21,599 bases of DNA from an uncultured Bacillota bacterium. Its GTDB lineage: Bacteria > Bacillota > Clostridia > Lachnospirales > Lachnospiraceae. Positions 6,622 to 13,701 of the stretch are shown here, piece after piece; position 1 is the first letter of the stretch; each line of letters begins with the position of its first letter. The translations under genes were made by a program, and so were the position numbers. Location: NCBI GenBank assembly GCA_958352855.1, contig CATWQE010000042.1, forward strand, positions 1-21,599. The letters run 5' to 3'. Under the pieces are notes generated by a model, which was given only the letters and a program-made list of their open reading frames with translations, had not been told where the DNA came from and did not search any database.

Positions 6622-8034
6622 ATGAAAGATAATATATTTTGTCTTGCAGGCAAAGTAAATGTTCCGGCAGAAAAACGGAATGAGATGAATAGACATGTCC
6701 TTGAAATTCTGGACAAATGTGGCATAAGAAAGACAGTAGAAATGACGGTCGCAGGAAAAAAAGTGACTGCGGTTACTTCTGTACAACCAAATGAAGATGG
6801 CATTGTTTTATTTGATTATTCAATTTTTGAAAAGGAAAAGAGAAAAATTTCCCAGTACGATTTGAATACTTGTGAACTGTATGTGGAAGAGCCGGGATAT
6901 AATGAGTTTAGTATTGTCATGAATATGATAATGGTCTTGCAGGAAGCGTATACGAATGGCGGCTGCTATTTCACAAAATCTGGTAAGCTGTATGATATAG
7001 AAATATATCTGTTTTTGATTCAGGGGGTATTAGGAAAAAAGATAACTCTGCCCGGACGGCTTAGAATGTGGGATGTGTATCTTTTTTTTAGAAATTCCGA
7101 AGAATATAAGAATGTTACATATAAGGATTTGTTAGAGGGTTATTCAGAGGATTATGGCGAATTGGATACAGAACAGTTGCTGGCTGTTTCAGAAATCGAA
7201 AAGCAAAAACGAATTATCCCTGGTGAGAAAAAGATATCTTGTAGAAACGAAATAAATTCTGCAAATTCATGTAGCCGGGCAGAATATGCATATAGAGTTT
7301 TTGGAGGAATGAAAGCAACAGGAAAAAATGCAATGAAAAGTTTCCTTGCAGAGCTGCTAAATGCTGATTTCGCCAAAAGGAAAGAATTGTCGGCGCGTCA
7401 GGATGAAAAGGGAATGATTGCAGAGCTTTCCTTGTATGTATTACCTGTGCGTCTTGTATTTGCATATACGCAGGCTGTCGGCTTGGATTTTTGGGAAACA
7501 TGGGATTCCCTGGAAACGAGAGGGTATTCTGATATCATACAGGAAGCTGATTTAAAAGATGACGAAAGTGATTTCCGAAAGTTACCCTTTTACAGAGCAA
7601 TGCAGAGAAATGATGAGGATGAATTTTTGGAGTTCTGGGACGGCAATAATCTGCTTTTATCACAAAATATGAAGGAATGTATCCGGAATTGGAGAAAGCA
7701 AATGAATGATATCAGTGTACCTGCCATTATCTCAGCAGAAAGTTTTTTGGCGAAAATGATAGTTCGATTGGAACGTAGTCATTGCAGGTATGTGGACGAG
7801 ACGTTTGTGACAGATTTTATGGAACATGGAAATGAAGCAAATTATCAGAAGGCTCTTATACTTCTTCAACAGCTTTTGGACGAGGGACAGGAGTATTTTC
7901 CGGAACTGACAGGTGAGCAGGCGGAAGAGTGGATTATTAGAGGTTCCAGGGACAGGTTTGATTATATTGAGATAAGCGCATTGGTGTCTTTGCTGACAAA
8001 CAAAAAGCAAAGAAATATTATATTTGGATTTTAG
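6622..8034 (+). CDS. hypothetical protein, paralogue A of a tandem pair (470 aa)
   Basis: ATG 6622 is chosen because AGGAGAGG (6607-6614) lies 7 bases upstream; an in-frame ATG at 6586 has no ribosome site. No signal peptide, no membrane helix, no nucleotide-binding motif. The protein is acidic and aromatic-rich, mostly helical in the second half. It aligns with its downstream neighbour at several points: N-terminal GKVNVPAEKR (GKMDIPEEKR in B), MIAELSLYVLPVRLVFAY (ALAELSLFLPARVFVYL), FWETW (FWELW), EDEFLEFWDG (DDRLFWWDG), YQKALILLQQL (YRAAIALLEML) and the C-terminal IIFGF (KYFGF). It therefore comes from an old duplication. Family unknown to me; related long hypothetical proteins are, as far as I recall, restricted to Lachnospiraceae and relatives. 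Cytosolic, co-transcribed with the next gene. Confidence 0.75.
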   Translation: MKDNIFCLAGKVNVPAEKRNEMNRHVLEILDKCGIRKTVEMTVAGKKVTAVTSVQPNEDGIVLFDYSIFEKEKRKISQYDLNTCELYVEEPGYNEFSIVMNMIMVLQEAYTNGGCYFTKSGKLYDIEIYLFLIQGVLGKKITLPGRLRMWDVYLFFRNSEEYKNVTYKDLLEGYSEDYGELDTEQLLAVSEIEKQKRIIPGEKKISCRNEINSANSCSRAEYAYRVFGGMKATGKNAMKSFLAELLNADFAKRKELSARQDEKGMIAELSLYVLPVRLVFAYTQAVGLDFWETWDSLETRGYSDIIQEADLKDDESDFRKLPFYRAMQRNDEDEFLEFWDGNNLLLSQNMKECIRNWRKQMNDISVPAIISAESFLAKMIVRLERSHCRYVDETFVTDFMEHGNEANYQKALILLQQLLDEGQEYFPELTGEQAEEWIIRGSRDRFDYIEISALVSLLTNKKQRNIIFGF

Positions 8035-8045
8035 GATGGTGTGGT

Positions 8046-9560
8046 ATGGGGACATTTGCAGGATATACAGGAAAAATGGATATACCAGAAGAAAAGCGGG
8101 AATGTTTTGGCAGACAGATGATGAGGCTTCTGAACTATGGCGGAATGATGCAGTTTGAAAAGATTTCGTTGTTTGGTTATGAGCTGCTGCTTTTAAGTCC
8201 GGTGGAATTATCGAGCGAAGGCAAGGTGGATTTCTGGTACAATTACTTTGAGGAAAGCAGCTGGGAAAATGCGGGATTTTATATGAAAGATTCTATTTTT
8301 TATTCCAATAAGATAGGGAGTTGTGAATTTAATGACGTTATTCTTGCAGCATATACGTTATACGAAATGTATGATGAGAGTCCTGGTTTTGCAGAGTGTA
8401 ATGGAGAAGTAATCAATCCCCGATTTTACGGTGGATGGCTTAATCATATTCTCGGAACAACATTTACTATGAAAAAGCGTTATAATCTTTGGGAGGCAGC
8501 AGAACATATTGCTTTCTCCAGAAGTGACTACGATAGTCCGTTTTCGAGAAACGAATTAAGCTGCCTGATTCCCGATAAATTACTTAAAGCTGCCGGAGGA
8601 ACAGAATTATCAGACCTTTTATATATCATATATGGTACGGAGAGTTTAAAATCAGATAATATAGTACCAGCATCTTATCCGGAAGATATCTACCGGTGCA
8701 AAATGGCTTTATTGTCTTTGCAGGAGCGTTATGGGGATAAATTTTATGAACATCTCTTACAATTCCTTCAACTGGACAGAAATAGGAGAGAGAAAAATAC
8801 AGATGAAAATTTAACTGCACTTGCGGAGTTATCACTGTTTCTTCCGGCAAGGGTATTTGTTTACCTTGCGGCAGAAATAAAACAGGAGTCATTCTGGGAA
8901 CTGTGGAAAGAGTGGAAAGACAAAGTATATTATGACCAGCAAATGAAACAGTACGCTTCAGAAAAGCTGCAGAAACAGCGGAGAAGGTGGAAAGAACAGA
9001 TAATTCCAGAAGTAAAAACATCTGAATTTCTTCGTCAGGATAATTTGTTTACATTTTATGATACACCGGAGCAATTAAAAGGGAAAAGTAATTATTATCT
9101 GACGGATGATGACCGGCTGTTTTGGTGGGATGGTACGGACGAAGTTGTTATATCAGAGGAAATGACCATTTGGTTAGAAGAACTTGCTGGCAGACACCGT
9201 AAACTAATGGAATTACCGGATGCAGGCTGCGGAGATAGATTTAATGGCAGTAATTTTATAAAGAATTTTATGATTCTTCTGAATAAAATGTGCAGCTATT
9301 ATAAGCGTATTTACCCGTTTAAAACAATGTTTTATGATTTTTTGATGAATTCAGAAAAGAAAGAGTACAGGGCGGCTATAGCGCTGCTTGAAATGCTTTA
9401 TGAAGAAAATAAAGAGGACGGGAAAATAATCGAATATGTAAGAGGAAGCTGGGATTTGGCCAGTAAAAATGTGACGCAGAATATCGCACGTTTGCGGTTG
9501 AAAAGGTATCTGAGCGTTATGGCAAATACAAAAGTGAGAAAGAAATATTTTGGTTTCTAA
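8046..9560 (+). CDS. hypothetical protein, paralogue B of a tandem pair (504 aa)
   Basis: Begins 11 bases after the stop of paralogue A, so one operon. The ribosome site is weak (AGGATGG, 8033-8039, or GGTGTGG), which suggests translational coupling to gene A. Visible features: GKMDIPEEKR near the N-terminus; NPRFYGGWLNHILGTTF; a central helical part ending in a basic run (EKLQKQRRRWKEQ); the block YLTDDDRLFWWDGTDEVVISEEM; and a C-terminal helical region ending KRYLSVMANTKVRKKYFGF. Many Trp and Tyr residues suggest a structured scaffold or binding protein. No enzyme motif is seen. The blocks shared with gene A are spread over the whole length, so the two are full-length paralogues that may form a hetero-oligomer (inference). 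Confidence 0.75.
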   Translation: MGTFAGYTGKMDIPEEKRECFGRQMMRLLNYGGMMQFEKISLFGYELLLLSPVELSSEGKVDFWYNYFEESSWENAGFYMKDSIFYSNKIGSCEFNDVILAAYTLYEMYDESPGFAECNGEVINPRFYGGWLNHILGTTFTMKKRYNLWEAAEHIAFSRSDYDSPFSRNELSCLIPDKLLKAAGGTELSDLLYIIYGTESLKSDNIVPASYPEDIYRCKMALLSLQERYGDKFYEHLLQFLQLDRNRREKNTDENLTALAELSLFLPARVFVYLAAEIKQESFWELWKEWKDKVYYDQQMKQYASEKLQKQRRRWKEQIIPEVKTSEFLRQDNLFTFYDTPEQLKGKSNYYLTDDDRLFWWDGTDEVVISEEMTIWLEELAGRHRKLMELPDAGCGDRFNGSNFIKNFMILLNKMCSYYKRIYPFKTMFYDFLMNSEKKEYRAAIALLEMLYEENKEDGKIIEYVRGSWDLASKNVTQNIARLRLKRYLSVMANTKVRKKYFGF

Positions 9561-9606
9561 GAAAATACATTGGCCGGGAGAACAGCAAAAGTCTGACAAG
9601 GTTCCC

Positions 9607-9635
9607 TTGACTTTGAGTATTTGTTGAGTTATTAT
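9607..9635 (+). promoter_or_regulatory. promoter of the DUF234 ATPase gene
   Basis: TTGACT (9607-9612), 17-base spacer, TATTAT (9630-9635). A second TATAAT at 9675-9680 lacks a good -35 at 17 bases. Confidence 0.6.
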
Positions 9636-9677
9636 ACTTGTAAGAAAGTAACTTACGAGTTAGTAACTTGCGAGTAT
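9636..9677. promoter_or_regulatory. operator-like iterons upstream of the DUF234 ATPase gene
   Basis: A 15-base unit, AGTAACTTACGAGTT (9648-9662), is repeated at 9663-9677 with two changes. ACTTGTAAG (9636-9644) is the near-inverted form of CTTACGAGT (8 of 9). Three half-sites of about 9 bases thus lie between the likely start of transcription and the ribosome site, a fitting place for autoregulation. Confidence 0.6.
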
Positions 9678-9697
9678 AATAAAATGGAGGCGTGGGA

Positions 9698-11095
9698 ATG
9701 AGTCAGTTTTATTGTCGTGAGAGTGAGATCAGAAAATTGAACAAGCGATATGAGGGTGATAAGTTTGAATGCATTGTCATCTACGGAAGAAGACGGGTTG
9801 GTAAAACAGCCTTAATCAATGAGTTCAGCAAAGGAAAGCCAACAATTTTCTTCTCGGCACTCAATACAACTGGAAAGGAAAATCTGGAAGCTCTTTCTAA
9901 ATCTATTATGACATTTGAACGACCGGATATGGAATCTGCGCCGGAATTTCGGTCATATGATGCTGCATTGGATGAGCTGACAGCACTCTCGAAGGAAAAA
10001 AGACTGGTCTTTGTTATTGATGAGTATCCTTATCTGGCAAAGGCAAAACCGGCCATTTCAGCTATGCTGCAGCATATTATCGACCATAAGTGGACGGAAT
10101 CCAAAATGTTTCTGATTCTCTGTGGTTCTTCGATGAGCTTTATGGAGAGCCAGGTGCTCGGACAAGAAAGCCCACTGTATGGAAGAAGAACAGCCCAGTT
10201 TAAGATTGAACCGCTGGATTATAAGGAAACAGCTGTATTTCATCCGAATCTGTCCAATGAGGACAATTCGCTGATTTATGGCATTACAGGTGGCGTTCCG
10301 CATTATATCAACAAGCTGGATGTAAGGGACAGTGTGGATGAAGCATTGATTGACAATCTCTTTGACCGTTCCAGCTATTTGTATGAGGAACCGGCTAACC
10401 TGCTCAAGCAGGAACTGAGAGAGCCGGCCATCTACAATGCGATTATCAAGGCAATTGCTGAGGGAGCATCTCGTCTGAATGATATTACGATGAAGGTGGG
10501 AGAGAATAATTCGGTTGTATCGAAATATCTTAAAACGTTGATTGAACTTGGCATTGCGAAAAAGGAAACTCCAATAACGGAGAAGCCAGGCAAGAAGACA
10601 ATCTATCTGCTGGCAGATAACTTTTTCCGGTTCTGGTATCGCTTTGTCCCAGTGAATATGAGCGCAATCGCTTCTGGTAGAATTGTGAAGACCTATTTAC
10701 ACGCTGTGAAACAGTATCTTCCCGATTATATGGGATTGATATTCGAGAAGATGTGTCAGGACTATTTGCTGTATTATGATGACCATCTTCCCATTGAACT
10801 GAATGAAATCGGTCAATGGTGGGGGAGTGATCCTAAGCAGAAAAAGCAGATACAGATTGATATTGTGGGAACTCCTGTAGAGGGAAAAGACTATATTATC
10901 GGTTCCTGCAAATACCGAAATGAGAAGATTGGTCTGGATGAGCTTGAACTGCTCAGAAATTATGCAGTTGTATTCGGAAAAGGAAACAATTATCACTACT
11001 ATATTTTCTCAAAGGGTGGATTTACAGATGGACTGCTTCAAGCGCAGGAGCGTGGAGAGGTACACCTGATCACTATGGAGCAACTTTACAAGTAA
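9698..11095 (+). CDS. ATPase_2 / DUF234 protein (archaeal-type STAND-like ATPase with nuclease-like tail)
   Basis: A 465-residue cytosolic protein. ATG 9698 follows GGAGG (9686-9690) by 7 bases; a GTG at 9692 in frame is too close to that site. Residues 30-37 form Walker A (GRRRVGKT), 103-110 Walker B (VFVIDEY), typical of the ATPase_2 (PF01637) family. The GSSMSFMESQVLG and PLYGRRTAQFKIEPLDY blocks are also family hallmarks. A winged-helix part (residues about 240-300; NDITMKVGENNSVVSKYLKTLIELGIAKK) is followed by DUF234, which has a PD-(D/E)XK-like core: IDIVG then GSCKYRNEKIG, where the usual Glu of ExK is replaced by Ser, a variation common in this family. The role in bacteria is unknown; suspected mobile or defence-related genes. 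Apparently intact and monocistronic. Confidence 0.9.
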   Translation: MSQFYCRESEIRKLNKRYEGDKFECIVIYGRRRVGKTALINEFSKGKPTIFFSALNTTGKENLEALSKSIMTFERPDMESAPEFRSYDAALDELTALSKEKRLVFVIDEYPYLAKAKPAISAMLQHIIDHKWTESKMFLILCGSSMSFMESQVLGQESPLYGRRTAQFKIEPLDYKETAVFHPNLSNEDNSLIYGITGGVPHYINKLDVRDSVDEALIDNLFDRSSYLYEEPANLLKQELREPAIYNAIIKAIAEGASRLNDITMKVGENNSVVSKYLKTLIELGIAKKETPITEKPGKKTIYLLADNFFRFWYRFVPVNMSAIASGRIVKTYLHAVKQYLPDYMGLIFEKMCQDYLLYYDDHLPIELNEIGQWWGSDPKQKKQIQIDIVGTPVEGKDYIIGSCKYRNEKIGLDELELLRNYAVVFGKGNNYHYYIFSKGGFTDGLLQAQERGEVHLITMEQLYK

Positions 11096-11124
11096 ACAAT
11101 TTGATTCAGCCCTCATTGCATAAT

Positions 11125-11176
11125 AACACCGCCAGGGAAGTGTTTACATATAGTAAAAACATTCCCTGGCGGTGTT
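11125..11176. terminator. strong bidirectional hairpin between convergent genes
   Basis: A perfect 15-base stem, AACACCGCCAGGGAA (11125-11139) with its complement (11162-11176), and a 22-base loop. It serves the ATPase gene from the left and the wall-protein gene from the right. A pronounced T run is lacking on both sides. A second small hairpin, TTTCAGG (11183-11189) with CCTGAAA (11201-11207), lies closer to the wall-protein stop. Confidence 0.7.
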
Positions 11177-11216
11177 GTCAGGTTTCAGGGAAATTTATCT
11201 CCTGAAAACGAAGCGC

Positions 11217-13478
11217 CTAGTGATGATTCTTTTTTCGCTGTGCTCTTACAACCAGTAGAAAGACAACAGCAGCGGATAGAACGAGAACTGCATAAAGGAT
11301 AATCTGACTTTCATCTCCGGTCTTGGGTATCTGACGTCCATCAATCCGTTCAAAAGATACGAAGATGGTCTGGTCTGATTTAATATTGGAAATAGTATAT
11401 TTGTTATTTTTGATAGAAACCTGTTTGCCATTTACCAATACTTTGGATACCTTATAATCTTTGTTTGGAGTAAAGGTAAATTCTGTATTACTGCCTTCTT
11501 TTACCTCTATGTTTCCGGAAGGGCTGATTTTTCCGTATTTATCAGAGGAGGCTGTTATGGTGTAGACAGGAGTTACAGCTTTAAAGGAAACGCTGGATGT
11601 TCTGGTAAGACCAGTACCTTTCCAGGAACCGGACACATACTCTTCCAGTTCGTATCCTACAGTGAGACAATAATCTCCCACTTTATCCAAAACAAAAGTT
11701 ACATCATAAGGTGCAGATTTCCAACTGCTGTAATTTTTGGTGTCCCAGGTCCAGGTTTTGGGAACCCAGCGGGTATCCCAGGTGCCTGGAGAGGTCTGAT
11801 TCATGCCGGTACCTACAGCAGTCGCAGTAAGTTTTGTGTCCCGGTAATACGTTCCATCTGCCTTAATTCCATCAATGCTGCCCTGGAAAGCCATATAAGT
11901 TTTGAAGGTGGCAACAGGACTTTCTTTACTTGGCATAGCCTTATCAGCATCAAAGACTTCCCTTGAGATAAATTGGTAAGAAGTGTTTGCTTTTAATCCG
12001 CTGAAAACATTACTGTTTTGCCATTTCCAGGTAGAGCCATCTGTAGAAATAGCATATTCCAGTGATTTTTGTGCCTGGAGCGTAATGGAAGTTTCGTTTC
12101 GTCCGGAGATTTGCGGAGCTTCTGGAGCTTTGGCTGCTGCAAGCTTTGTGGTTACAGCCAAAGGCTTACTGATTTCGCTTGGCATGGCTTCCTCTTCAAG
12201 ATAGCTTACTCTTGTAACAATCTGATACTCTGTTCCGGGTGACAGATTTTCAAAGATACCATTGGTGTTCCAGGAGGTGGGATTGCCATCCTTTAATAAG
12301 GAATATTCCTGTCCTTTTACTGACTTTACCTGAATTCTGGTATCTGTTTTTTCAAAAAGCTGCGCAACATCAGGAGCCTTGGCGGAAGATGCTTTTGTCC
12401 GGACCTTTAAAGGCTTGCTGCTTTCGCTGATTTCAGTATCTGTTTTGATTCTGGCAACAAAGCTATAATCTGTAGATGGTTTTAAGTTTTTAAACACACC
12501 AGAGACTTGCCATGCAAGATCTTTTCCATCCTGAATCATGGCGTACTCCTGATTAGTTACTGTATTTAGAGTGATTTCCGTATCCGTAACAGAAGCAACA
12601 GTAGGAGCAGACGGAGCATCTACCGGCTTTGGAGTGACATCTGCTGGTGGAGTAGTAGTACTGTTTTCCGGTTCCTCTTCGGTGGAAGGAGTGGTCTCCT
12701 CTTGAGGTTTGGTGTCCGCTGGAGGAGCAGTTTCCTCCTGAGGTTTGTTGTCAGCGGGAGGAGTGGTTTCCTCCTGAGGCTTGGTGTCGGCTGGAGGAGT
12801 GGTCTCCTCCTGAGGTTTGTTGTCAGCGGGAGGGGTAGTTTCCTCCTGAGGCTTGGTGTCGGTCGGAGGAGCAGTCTCCTCCTGAGGCTTGGTGTCATTC
12901 TGGGGAGTGGTCTCCTCCTGAGGTTTGGAGTCATTCTGGGGAGTAGTTTCCTCCTGAGGCTTGCTGTCGGCTGGAGGCGTAGTTTCCTCTTGCGGCTTTT
13001 CCTCTGCTGGCGGCTGTGTGTCAGGTGCAGGAGTTACGGTCTCCTGCTGATTTTCCTGCTCTTCCTTGGAAGACTCTGACTGTTCAGAGGAATCCTGGTT
13101 CTTTTGTACATCTGTGCGAAGAGTAAAAATGGGAAGCTCCTCTTCCTCTTGTGTGCCTTTTGCGCGGCAGGTGAATTTGTAATCTGTGTCTGCTTTTAAA
13201 TCCTGGAATGTAACGGTCTGTTTTTCCAGGTTGTACTGAGTGCTTTCTGCCCATTTCCAGACAAGCGATTCTGTTTTTTCATCTTTTATCTGCAGGGCAT
13301 ATTCCAGATTTTCCTGGGTTTGCAGTGTGATGCTGGTATCAGTTTTGGAAACAACCTGGGGTTCTTTTACTTCATTGCCTTCTGCGGCAGAAACCTGTAG
13401 CGTTTGGAAGCCAAAGGAAGTTCCAATCAGTACCAGAGCCAGCGTAAAAGCCAGCATTTTTTTCATTGCTTTCATCAT
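11217..13478 (-). CDS. sortase-anchored surface protein with fibronectin-like domains and Pro/Glu/Thr repeat
   Basis: 753 residues. A signal peptide covers residues 1-32 (MKKMLAFTLALVLIGTSFGF, cleavage near VSA-AE). One fibronectin-III-like domain (about 38-122, ending DLKADTDYKFTCRAKG) is followed by nine 12-residue repeats of KPQEETTPPADT type (161-268). Three further fibronectin-like domains lie at about 285-360, 370-450 and 455-535, each with an F/L-NLKPxTxYxF or similar turn. After an unassigned Trp-rich part comes an InlB-B-like repeat domain (639-713; GKISPSGNIEVKEGS, VLVNGKQV). The C-terminus holds the sorting signal IPKTG (717-721), a hydrophobic helix and a basic tail. Start chosen by AGGTG 7 bases upstream of the first of two adjacent ATGs. 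Likely a wall-attached adhesin, partner unknown; the repeat may act as a stalk through the peptidoglycan. Confidence 0.88.
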   Translation of the reverse strand: MMKAMKKMLAFTLALVLIGTSFGFQTLQVSAAEGNEVKEPQVVSKTDTSITLQTQENLEYALQIKDEKTESLVWKWAESTQYNLEKQTVTFQDLKADTDYKFTCRAKGTQEEEELPIFTLRTDVQKNQDSSEQSESSKEEQENQQETVTPAPDTQPPAEEKPQEETTPPADSKPQEETTPQNDSKPQEETTPQNDTKPQEETAPPTDTKPQEETTPPADNKPQEETTPPADTKPQEETTPPADNKPQEETAPPADTKPQEETTPSTEEEPENSTTTPPADVTPKPVDAPSAPTVASVTDTEITLNTVTNQEYAMIQDGKDLAWQVSGVFKNLKPSTDYSFVARIKTDTEISESSKPLKVRTKASSAKAPDVAQLFEKTDTRIQVKSVKGQEYSLLKDGNPTSWNTNGIFENLSPGTEYQIVTRVSYLEEEAMPSEISKPLAVTTKLAAAKAPEAPQISGRNETSITLQAQKSLEYAISTDGSTWKWQNSNVFSGLKANTSYQFISREVFDADKAMPSKESPVATFKTYMAFQGSIDGIKADGTYYRDTKLTATAVGTGMNQTSPGTWDTRWVPKTWTWDTKNYSSWKSAPYDVTFVLDKVGDYCLTVGYELEEYVSGSWKGTGLTRTSSVSFKAVTPVYTITASSDKYGKISPSGNIEVKEGSNTEFTFTPNKDYKVSKVLVNGKQVSIKNNKYTISNIKSDQTIFVSFERIDGRQIPKTGDESQIILYAVLVLSAAVVFLLVVRAQRKKNHH
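12675..12998 (-). repeat. nine tandem 36-base coding repeats
   Basis: Nine units of 36 bases encode KPQEET followed by TPPADT, TPPADN, APPTDT, TPQNDS and similar variants. Units 5 to 8 are nearly identical in DNA. Such repeats change in number by slippage or recombination. The opposite strand is open across the whole array (12702-13079) only because of the repeat composition. Confidence 0.92.
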
Positions 13479-13536
13479 ACGGGTTCACCTCGCTTCTGTA
13501 TGACATAGAAATAGAGTGACATGTTTTATCATCATC

Positions 13537-13545
13537 ATTATACCA
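13537..13545 (-). promoter_or_regulatory. extended -10 of the surface-protein gene
   Basis: On the minus strand TGGTATAAT, an extended -10 box, lies about 60 bases before the start codon. No clear -35 at 17 bases; extended -10 promoters can do without. Confidence 0.55.
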
Positions 13546-13620
13546 GATATTTACAGTGAATAATAGTGAAAAATAAAAATTGTTAGAAAATTAATGGGTT
13601 CTTAAAGAATTATAATAATC

Positions 13621-13649
13621 TTGCAAAGAGATTAAGGATATGTTACATT
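13621..13649 (+). promoter_or_regulatory. candidate promoter of the glucosaminidase gene
   Basis: TTGCAA (13621-13626), 17-base spacer, TACATT (13644-13649), 53 bases before the start. A better-looking TATAAT at 13611-13616 has no -35. Confidence 0.45.
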
Positions 13650-13701
13650 TAGTGAGGCAAAAGTATGTTTTACGGTAAAGAAAGAGAACAGAGGATAAAG
13701 G

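Noticed and set aside
12675..12998. Regular repeat array that might suggest a CRISPR
   Set aside because: Units are contiguous without spacers, lie in frame in a long gene, and encode a Pro/Glu/Thr stalk.
12702..13079. 125-codon plus-strand frame across the repeats
   Set aside because: Open only because of the repeat composition on the other strand; low-complexity Arg/Leu/Gly protein and no ribosome site.
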